A DNA stretch of 48,158 bases from Gammaproteobacteria bacterium (lineage in GTDB: Bacteria > Pseudomonadota > Gammaproteobacteria > Legionellales > Legionellaceae): positions 1 to 48,158 of the forward strand of contig JAHZKG010000006.1 in NCBI GenBank assembly GCA_022600515.1, read 5' to 3'. Shown here one piece after another: positions 16,856 to 25,888 of this stretch; position 1 is the stretch's first letter, and each line of letters begins with the position of its first letter. Below the pieces are notes generated by a model, which worked only from the letters and a program-made list of their open reading frames with translations, was not told the origin of the DNA and did not search any database. A program made the translations under genes and the position numbers.

Positions 16856-18699
16856 GAGGTTACCTCATTTTTTTTTAAATCAAAATAAGCATCCATGACT
16901 TTGCGTGCAATTTGGGGTGCTGTTGGGTCGTGTTCCACTAAGACGGCAATGGCTACTTCCGGTTTTTCAGTCGGCGCAAAAGCAATAAATAGTGAGTGAT
17001 CGCGTAGTGAGTCAGGTACATATTGATTTCGTTTTTTTTCATCTTGGCTCAAACTAAAAACTTGTGCGGTCCCTGTTTTCGCAGCAACACTATAAGGTGC
17101 ATCTCGACCAAAGCGGTGTCCGGTGCCCTCTCGTTTTGAAATAACGGAATGCATGCTGTCTGTAATGAGGTTCCAGGCATTGTTTTGCAGATGCACAGGG
17201 TATTCTTCAAGTGGTATCAGCGTGTGTGATTTATTCTCTTCAGTAGAATATTCTTTGAGTAGATGCGGACGAAACCGTCGCCCGTGTTGACTTAAAGAAG
17301 CCGTGGCATTAGCAAGCTGTAAGGGCGATGCAAGCATAAATCCTTGTCCGATAGCCGTAATCACTGTGTCTCCCGGGTACCAGGGCAATGCTTTCATTTG
17401 TTTTTTCCAGTGTGGACTTGGGACAATGCCGCTGTTTTCTTCTTTGAGATCGATATGACTTAATTGACCAAAACCAAATCGTCTAAGAATATCTTCGATG
17501 GCATTAATTCCGAGTTTATTGCCTAATTGATAAAAATAGGTATCGCAAGAAACTGTGATGGCACGCTTTAATTGAATGGGGCCATGTCCACTTCGTTTGA
17601 AATCGCGGTAACGATGTGAAATGCCAGGGAGGCGGTACCAGCCGGGATCATAAATCGTTGTGGTTTCATCAATAATGCCTTTGTTAATACCGGCGAGTGC
17701 GATAAATGGCTTAATCGTTGATGCTGGGGGGTAAAGCCCTCGAATGGCGCGGTGAAAAAGGGGCTTTTCCGGCGCATTAATCAGCGTATCGTATTGTTTT
17801 TGTGTCATTCCTTGTACAAACGTATTGGGATCATAGCTGGGCGTGCTGACAAGGGCTAAGACGTCGCCATTGGTGACCTCCAGTACGGCGACAGCGCCTG
17901 ACTTATTGTTGAGGGCGTCATGGATGCGTGTTTGCAGGCGAGCATCTAAGGTGAGTTTTATTTTTTCACCCGAGATGGGAGTTTGCTGGCTGAGTGTTCG
18001 AACCGTACGGCCGCTTACATCGGTTTCAAGCTGTTGATAGCCAATTGTTCCATGCAGCTTATTTTCATAAAAGCGTTCAATGCCGGATTTTCCGATAAAA
18101 TTTGTGGCGCGGTAGTTTGTGTTATCCACGCGATTTAAGTCATCCGTACTGAGTCGCCCTACATAACCGAGCACATGCGCTGTGACATCACCTAAAGGAT
18201 AAAATCGCATGAGTGTTGCTTTGATATTAACACCAGGAAATGCATATTGATGGGTTGCAAAAATAGCAACTTCTTCTTCGCTTAATTTGAGTTTAAATGG
18301 GACGGGTAAATAAGAGCGTGTTTGCTTTTGTATGCGTTGAAAGTGTTCAATATCATCACCAGTAACCGAGGGAAGAAGTGATTTAAGACGCGTCAGTGTT
18401 TCAGACAAATTTTTAACACGGTTAGGAATAATCTCAATCGCATACACCGGAATATTTTCAGCAAGCACGGCATTATTTCTGTCAACAATAATACCGCGTG
18501 TGGGTGCAATGGGTGTGATATTCATTTGATTTTTGAGTGATAACGTTGCAAAACGCTTGTATTGAGCGAATTGCAGATACGCGAGTCTAAGCACGAGTGT
18601 CAGTGAGCAAATAATTAAAAAAACAATTAAAAAATTAAGGCGCATGCCATGAACTTTGGCTTGATTGGGGTCTGATATGACGGATGAGGCTTGGCGCAT
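16852..18699 (-). CDS. mrdA: Penicillin-binding protein 2 (PBP2)
   Basis: The 615-residue class B PBP is the D,D-transpeptidase of the elongasome. One N-terminal membrane anchor (LNFLIVFLIICSLTLVLRLA) precedes the pedestal domain. The transpeptidase motifs are S327-x-x-K330 (PPASTIKPF), S384-C-D (TVSCDTYF) and K541-T-G (AAKTGTAQ), close to the E. coli positions. The order rsfS-rlmH-mrdA-rodA is standard for gammaproteobacteria. The gap from rlmH is about 60 bp. Confidence 0.96.
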   Translation of the reverse strand: MRQASSVISDPNQAKVHGMRLNFLIVFLIICSLTLVLRLAYLQFAQYKRFATLSLKNQMNITPIAPTRGIIVDRNNAVLAENIPVYAIEIIPNRVKNLSETLTRLKSLLPSVTGDDIEHFQRIQKQTRSYLPVPFKLKLSEEEVAIFATHQYAFPGVNIKATLMRFYPLGDVTAHVLGYVGRLSTDDLNRVDNTNYRATNFIGKSGIERFYENKLHGTIGYQQLETDVSGRTVRTLSQQTPISGEKIKLTLDARLQTRIHDALNNKSGAVAVLEVTNGDVLALVSTPSYDPNTFVQGMTQKQYDTLINAPEKPLFHRAIRGLYPPASTIKPFIALAGINKGIIDETTTIYDPGWYRLPGISHRYRDFKRSGHGPIQLKRAITVSCDTYFYQLGNKLGINAIEDILRRFGFGQLSHIDLKEENSGIVPSPHWKKQMKALPWYPGDTVITAIGQGFMLASPLQLANATASLSQHGRRFRPHLLKEYSTEENKSHTLIPLEEYPVHLQNNAWNLITDSMHSVISKREGTGHRFGRDAPYSVAAKTGTAQVFSLSQDEKKRNQYVPDSLRDHSLFIAFAPTEKPEVAIAVLVEHDPTAPQIARKVMDAYFDLKKNEVTS

Positions 18700-18759
18700 A
18701 ATGATTTATAGTTTAGGTTGAGCAGGTTCAGCAAGGAGCTGTAATTTTAACGCAATTTA

Positions 18760-19230
18760 TTACTTGTGGTAAGGGTGATTGTTTAAAATAGACCATGAGC
18801 GGTAAAGTGCTTCGAGCAGTACGATACGTGCAATAGGATGAGGAAGGGTTAAGTGGGCAAGAGATAGGCGTTCTTGGCTTTGTGTGAGCACGCTTTGCGG
18901 TAAGCCTTCAGGACCCCCAATTACAAAACAAATATGTCCTGTGATGTGTTGCAGTTTATTCAGGTGTGCAGCTAATTTTTCACTGGTAAAGATCTGGCCT
19001 TTTGCATCCAGTGCGACAAGATAGGCTTTCTTAGGAATCGCCTGATGTAGCTTTGCAGCTTCTTTTTCTAAGACATGAACAATATTATGTGTGTGGGTAC
19101 GACGCAGCAGCGGAATTTCAATGAGCGTAAATTTAAACGCTTCACGCAGGCGCTTAGAAAAGTCCTGAATTGCCTCGTTGACCCAGCCAGGCATTTTATT
19201 GCCCATTGCAACGAGGGTAATTTCAAGCAT
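18760..19230 (-). CDS. rlmH: 23S rRNA (pseudouridine1915-N3)-methyltransferase RlmH
   Basis: The 156-residue SPOUT methyltransferase modifies pseudouridine 1915 in helix 69 of 23S rRNA. The knot motifs are ICFVIGGPEGLPQSV and LSLAHLTLPHPIARIVLLEA, and the C-terminal YRSWSILNNHPYHK is typical. Length matches the family. The start overlaps rsfS by 8 bp, which implies coupling with that gene. Confidence 0.96.
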   Translation of the reverse strand: MLEITLVAMGNKMPGWVNEAIQDFSKRLREAFKFTLIEIPLLRRTHTHNIVHVLEKEAAKLHQAIPKKAYLVALDAKGQIFTSEKLAAHLNKLQHITGHICFVIGGPEGLPQSVLTQSQERLSLAHLTLPHPIARIVLLEALYRSWSILNNHPYHK

Positions 19231-19564
19231 TGGCCTCTTTAGGCAAATCTTGCCATAGAGCTTCTAAATTATAAAAGTCACGACTACTGGCTTGCATGAT
19301 ATGAACCACAAATTCGCCAAAATCAACCAATGCCCATTCGCCGTCATCTAGACCATGTTTGCTGAGTGCTGGCCAGCCAGCTTGTTTCATATCGGTCATT
19401 AGATGTTCTGCTAAAGCACGTAAATGACGTGATGCACGTCCGGTACAGACAATCATAAAATCTGTAACACTGGTTTGCTCGCGAACGTTAATCACTTCGA
19501 TATCAATTGCTTGGTTATCTTCAAGTGATTTTAAGAGGGTTTCAAGACGTAGGTTTCTAGCCAT
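19223..19564 (-). CDS. rsfS: Ribosomal silencing factor RsfS
   Basis: The 113-residue factor binds L14 and blocks joining of the two ribosomal subunits in poor growth. The core has ITDFM-like SVTDFMIVCTGRASRHLRAL, LDDGEWALVDFGEFVVHIM and SRDFYNLEALW. The usual upstream partner nadD is missing; an effector-like gene lies upstream instead, after a gap of about 100 bp. The gap holds an AT-rich stretch and a small agag/ctct stem, but no gene. Confidence 0.95.
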   Translation of the reverse strand: MARNLRLETLLKSLEDNQAIDIEVINVREQTSVTDFMIVCTGRASRHLRALAEHLMTDMKQAGWPALSKHGLDDGEWALVDFGEFVVHIMQASSRDFYNLEALWQDLPKEANA

Positions 19565-19665
19565 TTTACAATCATTTCTTTATTTAATAGCGACGGAGCA
19601 TAGCATTTTTAATAGACAGAATCAATTAGAGTAATTGCTCTTATTTTCTAGGTGTATTCAAATGC

Positions 19666-20364
19666 TTATATTTTGGGTTTTTCTATGTTGGATATTTTGC
19701 CTTTTAAACTACCAAAAAGCTTATCATCTCTGCTTGTTTTATCTTGAAGTGCACTTTTTACATGCTCAACGATTTGGTTTAATTTTTTCAATCTATCTTT
19801 GTAACTTAAATGATACAGTCCATGTTTATCTAAATATTCATGAACATGCTGTTTTTGCTTGGTCAGTAAAATATCTTCAGCTGTTTTTAATTCAGGCGGT
19901 GAATTTTCATATAAACGAGCATGTGATTGAAGCGCCTTTGCTATTCGCTCTTCATCATGATGAAGCTTAAATAATCCTAAAGAGGGTGGTTTAGGTGTTT
20001 TTTTAGATGATTTAGGTAGTGCGGTAATAATATCTTTGTCTTTCTTTAATGCTTTGGAGGCAAACTGAAGTGCTTCTGGATTTTGCGCTATTGCAGCGAG
20101 TATGATTCTTTTGTCAGCTTTTAATCTCCCTGCGGCATGTTTTAATGCCATTCCATCTTGTTTCAGTGCGCGTAAAACAAGGCTGCGATCGGATTTTAAT
20201 GCTTCAGATGCATACTCAAGTGCCTGAGGCGCATTTGTAACGGCAGCAAGCACGATTTCTCGGTCAGCTTTTAATTGCTCAGAGGCATTTTTAAGCGCTA
20301 AGCCATCTTGCCTAACTATAGGTAAAACAGTGTATTTATGTTTTTCTAATTTCTTTTTTGGCAC
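19666..20364 (-). CDS. DUF4116 repeat protein, effector candidate
   Basis: The 232-residue soluble protein has several tandem units of about 24 residues between roughly 12 and 116. Examples are LALKNASEQLKADREIVLAA, ALEYASEALKSDRSLVLRA, ALKHAAGRLKADKRIILAA and ALQFASKALKKDKDIITAL. This is the DUF4116 pattern (ALxxAsxxLkxDkxivlxA), abundant in Legionellales and amoeba-associated bacteria. A Lys/Pro linker (KSSKKTPKPPS) leads to a helical C-terminal half with the Lys-rich end LKGKISNIEKPKI. There is no signal peptide or membrane segment. Translocation by Dot/Icm is inferred from family context only. Confidence 0.75.
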   Translation of the reverse strand: MPKKKLEKHKYTVLPIVRQDGLALKNASEQLKADREIVLAAVTNAPQALEYASEALKSDRSLVLRALKQDGMALKHAAGRLKADKRIILAAIAQNPEALQFASKALKKDKDIITALPKSSKKTPKPPSLGLFKLHHDEERIAKALQSHARLYENSPPELKTAEDILLTKQKQHVHEYLDKHGLYHLSYKDRLKKLNQIVEHVKSALQDKTSRDDKLFGSLKGKISNIEKPKI

Positions 20365-20399
20365 AATAAATCCAACTTAATTAAAGTTAATACTTACTT

Positions 20400-21659
20400 T
20401 TAGTCACCCACAACGCCGCTTTGAAGATGATGTTTTTTCACTTCTTCATCAAGACCTGCAGCCTCAGTGAGTGCAGCAACGTTTTGTTGAGTAAAAAAAC
20501 CATCAAAATTGTGGCATCGCTCAACATATTCTGTAATCAATAAAGATAAAGAAGAGTGTTTTGAAAAAATTTGTTTCAAATCAGGCTCGTCTTTGCATTC
20601 ACCAAATACTTTAGCCAAAAAACCAACCTGCATTTGTTGTTTTAACACATCAATTACAAAATCAAGATTTTTCATGGTGGTGCTATGATCGCCATCAGCA
20701 ATTTCAATTGCAATATGATGCATGCGTCGTCCGTAATTACGTACGAAATTTTCCGTTGGCATCGGTAATTTTTCAAACGAATTAATCATAAACGGCGTAT
20801 TATTTGCGGTAAATACTTTGGCTGGTGATTCAATATCATGTCCATGAGGCACGCGGTTCACATTGGTTGATGAATTCATGGCACCAATATTATAAGCTCC
20901 CCAAAAATAATAATTGCTTAAACATAAAAATTCTAAGATAGCATCTTCTCGCTCACCTGCTAAAATGCGTGTGGCCAAGTGGTCAACGCCTTTCATAAGG
21001 GGTTTTATGCCTGATTGTATAGAAAACTCATCGATTGTATTGAGTGTATGTTGTTGTTCTTCGGTCAGACTAAAAGGCTGGCCTAAGTCAAAATGCTCGA
21101 TATCAGATAAATCATGATGTGAATAGCCAATACTATTAAACGTATGATCTGACATGCGCGTAAAGGCAAGATGTGTATTTGAAAAAAACTTATTTTTGAT
21201 TCGTTCTGGATCTTGAAAAGTAAAGTCATGACTTTCTAATATTTTCTGTGTTTCGTTTAAATCTTCACAATGAAAAATTTCACCGACATAACGGGCATTA
21301 CATTTTTCGCGTGCATTAGGATACATACAATTAACACGGGCTAAATCATCTTCAAAATTGGGATCTAACGGCTCCATGACGATAAATAAAGGGGATTTAT
21401 CTGTATTTTTTAAGATATAAATACGATGCGTATCGGATATAAAGCTTTTATGGTATCGATAGGGCATCATGGCATAGAGCTCTTGCAAATAAGCGAAGCC
21501 ATCACCGGTTTGTACTTGAATTAAAATGGCTTTGATATTTCCAATTAAGTCATTGAGTCCACTAGATACTCTACGCTCATAAATTTTCACTCGGTACTCG
21601 TTAAAATAATCAGAATTTTTTTTATCGCCTTTGGGCGCGTATTTAAATGGATTAATCAT
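20400..21659 (-). CDS. HPPD-like VOC-superfamily protein
   Basis: The 419-residue protein resembles 4-hydroxyphenylpyruvate dioxygenase in its second half. GVDHLATRI (H227), RRMHHIAIEI (H315) and LLITEYVERC (E377) occupy places expected for the 2-His-1-Glu iron site. ILAGEREDAILEF, LKQIFSKHSS and the terminal GFFTQQNVAALTEAAG also echo HPPD blocks. It is about 60 residues longer than usual HPPD, and the N-terminal half is very divergent. True tyrosine catabolism is not certain; a related non-haem iron enzyme or a repurposed protein is possible. It lies 35 bp upstream of the DUF4116 gene on the same strand. Confidence 0.6.
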   Translation of the reverse strand: MINPFKYAPKGDKKNSDYFNEYRVKIYERRVSSGLNDLIGNIKAILIQVQTGDGFAYLQELYAMMPYRYHKSFISDTHRIYILKNTDKSPLFIVMEPLDPNFEDDLARVNCMYPNAREKCNARYVGEIFHCEDLNETQKILESHDFTFQDPERIKNKFFSNTHLAFTRMSDHTFNSIGYSHHDLSDIEHFDLGQPFSLTEEQQHTLNTIDEFSIQSGIKPLMKGVDHLATRILAGEREDAILEFLCLSNYYFWGAYNIGAMNSSTNVNRVPHGHDIESPAKVFTANNTPFMINSFEKLPMPTENFVRNYGRRMHHIAIEIADGDHSTTMKNLDFVIDVLKQQMQVGFLAKVFGECKDEPDLKQIFSKHSSLSLLITEYVERCHNFDGFFTQQNVAALTEAAGLDEEVKKHHLQSGVVGD

Positions 21660-21770
21660 AATAAATCCTTTTTTAACTCAATGTGTAATTTAAATTATAT
21701 GACAGGTATTTGGATTGTGTTATAAAGTGCTTAATTTTTTCAGGTTGATTTAAATAGAGGGAGAATGCTG

Positions 21771-22360
21771 ATGCCAGCAGAACAAAAATTGAGATACGAC
21801 CTAGCGCTTCAAAAACTAAAGGCAAGAGCAAACAATATGAATGGGCCGTTTTTATTTAATGAGTCTACGCCACAGAAAAAACACTATTAGAGTTGATTCG
21901 AGCAGTTGAAAGAAGTGAAAAACAACCGTATTCACATTTAACAGAAGCACTGGATAGCACAAATGACTTATTAGATCGAAGAATAACATCCGAGCGATAT
22001 CGTCAAGTGGCGGACTGCATGTTATCGGAAACGTATGGAACAGGTAAGTTAAGTATTTTTCTTGGGTATTTGAAAGGTTGCACGTTGATGGCGGGAATTC
22101 TTGCTTATCTATCTCTGACCAGCAGTACGGTTTTAGGTTTAAATCCATTGGTTTGGTGCTTAATGACGATACCTTTATATTTTGCTTTACAAAATCTTGA
22201 AACTGAGTGCCAGGTGCCCAAGGGCGTTCAACCCAATGCGTTGGTTGATGGCATGAGCTCGTTTTTGGCGAGCTTTACATCAAGTGAACCTGTTGTGTTA
22301 TCTGAGGCTGATGATGTACGAACTGCAGCAACTGCACCAGTGCCTCTGGGTATGGTTTAA
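21771..22360 (+). pseudogene. Frameshifted gene for an unknown membrane protein
   Basis: ATG 21771 (MPAEQKLRYDLALQKLK) has AGGGAG about 9 bases upstream, but the frame ends at TAG 21888-21890. The continuing frame from about 21875 to 22360 reads on smoothly as TEKTLLELIRAVERSEKQ. Adding one base near 21873 (giving NESTPTEKT) restores a single protein of about 197 residues. It has two adjacent hydrophobic segments (GCTLMAGILAYLSLTSSTV and NPLVWCLMTIPLYFALQN) between helical and Pro/Ala-rich ends. The family is unknown. A sequencing error in the A-run is an alternative to decay. Confidence 0.65.
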
Positions 22361-22375
22361 TATATCCTGTCTCCT

Positions 22376-22413
22376 GTCATCTTCGTGCAGTAGTGCGCGC
22401 AAGCGGAGATGAC
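22376..22413. repeat. REP-like palindrome
   Basis: gtcatcttcg (22376-22385) pairs with cggagatgac (22404-22413), with one G-T pair. The core gtcatct...cggagatgac is the familiar intergenic REP-type palindrome of many gammaproteobacteria. It sits after the frameshifted gene and may also stabilise or terminate its transcript. Confidence 0.6.
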
Positions 22414-22521
22414 AAAGCGAAAAATATAAAACGTGCATAGGAAACGATGGACTAGATTGGGTATATCCCTTGTTATTTTTGTATAAAATCAGGCATGATA
22501 TTTAGCAAGAAATAATAAAAT

Positions 22522-23310
22522 ATGGATATGGATATGGATATGTGTTTCAAAAGCAGGATGCTTGGTTGTGCTTTGGTTTGTTCTTTGTCTGGTTCGCTGT
22601 ATGCCGCCACTATGGGTGATACATCACCAGCGTTTGAGGGCTTTGTGTTGGGTGTTGGGGCAGGCTATGTGAATACCAACTTAGATAAATGGACCAATAT
22701 CACCATGTTTTCGGCGTTCCCATCGGTGACCGAATATTATCGAGAAGATAATATCAAAGATACCTTAAGTCCAATTGCGAATGCGAGTTACTTTGGTGCG
22801 CTGCAAGATCAATGGCTATGGGGTATTAAAGGCGTTTATAAATATTTAGAAATAGAGCATCCTAGCTTGAGTTGGTCTGGGACCTATCAGAACGGCGCAT
22901 ATCAAGCAGCTGTTTTTCATACAAAAGTCGTTCAAGAGTTTTTCCTGACACTGGATGCGGGCTATCAATTACTACCCAATCTATTGGTTTATTTAGGCCT
23001 TGGTCCATCTGTTACAGGCGTTCAAAACGAATTACGAGGCAATCGTTTATCGAGTACATCTACTCTATTTGAGTACACTGAAATAACAAAAAATAAAACC
23101 TTATGGGGTGGGGCGGGGCAAGTTGGATTTGGGTATATGTTGCCTAATCGCTTTATGTTAGATTTTTCTTATAACTTGGTGGTGACCCCTAGAAGCAGTA
23201 TGCCAACGACTTATTTTACAAGTGAAAAAGGAATGTATAGTACTTTTTCTCAGCGCGTGCAGTTGCTTGAACAAGGCTTGAATATTACCGTTAATAAATA
23301 CTTTTCTTAA
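22522..23310 (+). CDS. Outer-membrane beta-barrel protein
   Basis: The protein of up to 262 residues has a signal peptide (CFKSRMLGCALVCSLSGSLYA, cut near AAT) and then amphipathic strands rich in Gly and aromatics: GFVLGVGAGYVNTN, WLWGIKGVYKYL, FFLTLDAGYQLLPNLLVYLG and GQVGFGYMLPNRFMLDFSYN. This is the OmpA/OprF-like or Legionella-type porin-fold pattern. The start is unclear: ATG occurs at 22522, 22528, 22534 and 22540 because of a tandem atggat repeat, and no strong ribosome site is present. The secreted GH18-like gene begins 20 bp downstream, suggesting one unit. Confidence 0.75.
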   Translation: MDMDMDMCFKSRMLGCALVCSLSGSLYAATMGDTSPAFEGFVLGVGAGYVNTNLDKWTNITMFSAFPSVTEYYREDNIKDTLSPIANASYFGALQDQWLWGIKGVYKYLEIEHPSLSWSGTYQNGAYQAAVFHTKVVQEFFLTLDAGYQLLPNLLVYLGLGPSVTGVQNELRGNRLSSTSTLFEYTEITKNKTLWGGAGQVGFGYMLPNRFMLDFSYNLVVTPRSSMPTTYFTSEKGMYSTFSQRVQLLEQGLNITVNKYFS

Positions 23311-23330
23311 CAGCTAGGGAGGTATACATT

Positions 23331-24437
23331 ATGCGATGTATTTGGGGGTGTTTGGGTTTAATTGTTTCGTTGAATGCAATGTCGGTTACTTTTCCGAAAG
23401 GTCGGGGTGCTTTGCTTTATGATGGTATCAGTACAGCGGGTCCAAGTGGTACGCAAACAGCCGATCCTGGGCATTGGATTTCAGAGGTTCAAGCGTTTAA
23501 TACGGGTGCAAATACAGATAAAAAAATTGTTGATTTATATCCTTATGCAGGGGATGTAGAGCTCAATTGTAATGGGCCAACGGATTGTGTGTATTCAGGT
23601 ACAGGGCAAAACGCATTTGTTTATTATGATTCAGGGCTGCCATCGATTCAGGCGTATCACCAGGCATTTCCAGCCGCAGCTATTTTACCTATTGTTGATG
23701 GCAATACCAAAGGAAGTTTATTAAAAGCCTTAACCTATACCCAGGTGGGGGTAGATACGGCGAAATTGGTCGTGCAGCAGGCATGTAGTGATCCAGATTC
23801 AGATGGTGTTTTTTTTGATTTAGAACCGTTTGATATTTCTGTACCTGGGCAGTTTGCCTTTTATAAAGAAATGTCACAGCAATTTTCAAGCAGTGCCTGT
23901 ATTGATGCGAATCATCCAACAGGGCGTGTTTTTGGGGTGTTTTTAAGCCCTAATAAAGTGAGTGATTGGCGTAAAGTGAAAGCAGCATTTGGTCAGGTTG
24001 GCTATGCGGCCGTGTCGGCTTATGATATTCAAGATACCAACCCACCGGTTCCTACCAGTCTTCAGGCGTATCATGCAAGTGTAATGGGTATGCTGGGCAC
24101 AATGGATACAGCCTCTAAAACCTATAACATTCCATATAAAGTCGTTGTGCCTTGGGCTGCAAGTTTTGGTGAGTTTAATCAATATGGATTGTATGATGCA
24201 TCTAATCCGCCGTCTTATTTTAAGTTGATAAAAGATTACACGCCCGAGGGGATCACACAGCTGGCTTATGTGCAAGCTGCACGCGCTATTATATTAGCCG
24301 CATGTAAAAGTCCTTATTATTTAGGGATGGATGGGTGGAGCTGGACTCAATATAAATCACCTCATCCGGCGCAAGAGCAGTTGGTTTTTCCGGCTGTTCC
24401 AGAAGGTGAGGTCGTGCAGTATTTGCAAAAAAATTAA
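23331..24437 (+). CDS. Secreted GH18-like TIM-barrel protein
   Basis: The 368-residue protein starts at ATG 23331 behind a good GGGAGG site. It has a short signal peptide (CIWGCLGLIVSLNAMSV) and a single large domain. SDGVFFDLEPFD (D158, D163, E165) resembles the DGxxxDxE catalytic motif of family 18 chitinases and endoglycosidases. AYDIQDTNP, VPWAASFGEFNQYG and the late LGMDGWSWTQY fit later strands of such a barrel. Overall similarity is weak, and the substrate (chitin, peptidoglycan or host glycan) cannot be told. It follows the barrel gene by 20 bp. Confidence 0.55.
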   Translation: MRCIWGCLGLIVSLNAMSVTFPKGRGALLYDGISTAGPSGTQTADPGHWISEVQAFNTGANTDKKIVDLYPYAGDVELNCNGPTDCVYSGTGQNAFVYYDSGLPSIQAYHQAFPAAAILPIVDGNTKGSLLKALTYTQVGVDTAKLVVQQACSDPDSDGVFFDLEPFDISVPGQFAFYKEMSQQFSSSACIDANHPTGRVFGVFLSPNKVSDWRKVKAAFGQVGYAAVSAYDIQDTNPPVPTSLQAYHASVMGMLGTMDTASKTYNIPYKVVVPWAASFGEFNQYGLYDASNPPSYFKLIKDYTPEGITQLAYVQAARAIILAACKSPYYLGMDGWSWTQYKSPHPAQEQLVFPAVPEGEVVQYLQKN

Positions 24438-24452
24438 GATTTTTTTGCAAAT
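24421..24452. terminator. AT-rich hairpin over the stop codon of the GH18-like gene
   Basis: atttgcaaaaaaa (24421-24433) pairs perfectly with tttttttgcaaat (24440-24452), leaving the loop ttaaga, which includes the TAA stop (24435-24437). The right arm supplies the T-run, so this can act as an intrinsic terminator for the plus strand and, by symmetry, for sdaA on the minus strand. Confidence 0.6.
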
Positions 24453-24481
24453 AGGGTCAGGCCTTGCTGCTGTTAGCTATA

Positions 24482-25858
24482 TTAACACTCGGGGAAATTA
24501 ACGGCCAAGCCACCCAGCGACGTTTCTTTGTAGATACTCTGCATATCCGTCCCTGTTTGGAGCATGGTTTTAATGACTTGATCGAGCGATACATAGTGCG
24601 AGCCATCGCCCAAAAGTGCCATACGTGAGGCATTAACCGCTTTTACAGCCCCCATGGCATTGCGTTCAATACATGGAATTTGCACTAATCCCATCACAGG
24701 ATCGCAGGTCATGCCGAGGTGGTGCTCCATTGCAATTTCAGCTGCATTTTCAACTTGATAAATAGACCCCCCCATAACCGCTGTTAAGGCTCCGGCTGCC
24801 ATAGAAGCTGCCACACCAATCTCGCCTTGACAGCCGACTTCTGCGCCTGAAATCGATGCACCTTTTTTATATAAAATGCCAATGGCTGTTGCAGTTAAAA
24901 AATAGGTATAAATATCTTCATCGCTTGTGTAGTGATGCGCTGTTTGTAAATATCTTAATACAGCTGGAATAATGCCTGCAGCGCCATTGGTTGGGGCGGT
25001 TACAATGCGGCCACCGGCTGCATTTTCTTCATTGACAGCAATTGCATAGAGATTTAAGCGGTTGAGCACATCAGATGCTTCATAAATGCTTTTAATACCT
25101 TGTTTTGCATGAAGTTTTTCATATAAATCATGTGCGCGGCGTTTAACATGCAAGCCGCCTGGCAGAATGCCTGTATGCTCGCAGCCTGCATCAATACAAG
25201 CGCTCATTACATCCGCTAGTTTTAAAATGCCAGATTGAATGCTTTTTTTATCTCGATATGCTTCTTCGTTTTTTAGCATGAGTTCAGCAATGCTGAGCTT
25301 GTTTTGTTTGCATTGCGCAAGTAAATCGTCAGCGCTTTCAAACGGATAAGGCTGTGTTATTTCGGTTGTACTGTGTTGACCAAATGCTTCGTCGGTCACG
25401 ATAAATCCACCGCCAATCGAATAATATATTTGGGTGAGTAGCTGTTTATTATTGACATCAAAGGCTGTAAAACACAGACCATTGCTGTGTTTGGGTAAGT
25501 TTTTTTTCTGATATAAAACCAAATCTTCGGATTGATTAAATGGAATGGCTTGTTTTGAGCCGAGTTGCAGGGTTTTTTCATCAAGAATAGCCTGCATGCG
25601 GGGCACCATGGTAGCCGGATTGACCGTTTCAGGTGAGTTACCTTCGAGGCCATTTAATATCGCTTTATCTGTGCCATGACCCACACCGGTTAAAGCTAAA
25701 GAGCCGTAAAGCTCTGTTTTGAGGCGATGCACTTGCTCAAAGCATCCCGCTTGATTGAGTTGTTCTAAGAAAGCATTGGCTGCAAGCATTGGCCCGACAG
25801 TATGCGAGCTAGAGGGGCCAATGCCAATGGAGAATAAATCAAATAAACTAATACTCAT
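24482..25858 (-). CDS. sdaA: L-serine dehydratase, iron-sulfur type
   Basis: The 458-residue single-chain [4Fe-4S] enzyme converts L-serine to pyruvate and ammonia. The N-terminal half begins [21 protein letters not shown] and the C-terminal half holds the cluster cysteines ([30 protein letters not shown]). [15 protein letters not shown] is also typical. Length matches E. coli SdaA. It follows glsA by 30 bp on the same strand, so amino-acid breakdown genes sit at the end of the LPS run. Serine is a major carbon source for Legionella, which fits. Confidence 0.95.
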   Translation of the reverse strand: MSISLFDLFSIGIGPSSSHTVGPMLAANAFLEQLNQAGCFEQVHRLKTELYGSLALTGVGHGTDKAILNGLEGNSPETVNPATMVPRMQAILDEKTLQLGSKQAIPFNQSEDLVLYQKKNLPKHSNGLCFTAFDVNNKQLLTQIYYSIGGGFIVTDEAFGQHSTTEITQPYPFESADDLLAQCKQNKLSIAELMLKNEEAYRDKKSIQSGILKLADVMSACIDAGCEHTGILPGGLHVKRRAHDLYEKLHAKQGIKSIYEASDVLNRLNLYAIAVNEENAAGGRIVTAPTNGAAGIIPAVLRYLQTAHHYTSDEDIYTYFLTATAIGILYKKGASISGAEVGCQGEIGVAASMAAGALTAVMGGSIYQVENAAEIAMEHHLGMTCDPVMGLVQIPCIERNAMGAVKAVNASRMALLGDGSHYVSLDQVIKTMLQTGTDMQSIYKETSLGGLAVNFPEC

Positions 25859-25888
25859 ACATCTCTCTTATTTATTATTATTAAAAGC

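Noticed and set aside
19666..20364. Tandem DNA repeats or CRISPR in the DUF4116 gene
   Set aside because: The repeats are protein-level and degenerate in DNA; no regular repeat-spacer pattern exists here or elsewhere in the window.
22522..22545. Coding microsatellite as a classic on/off phase-variation switch
   Set aside because: The unit is six bases, so slippage cannot change frame; only spacing of starts could vary.
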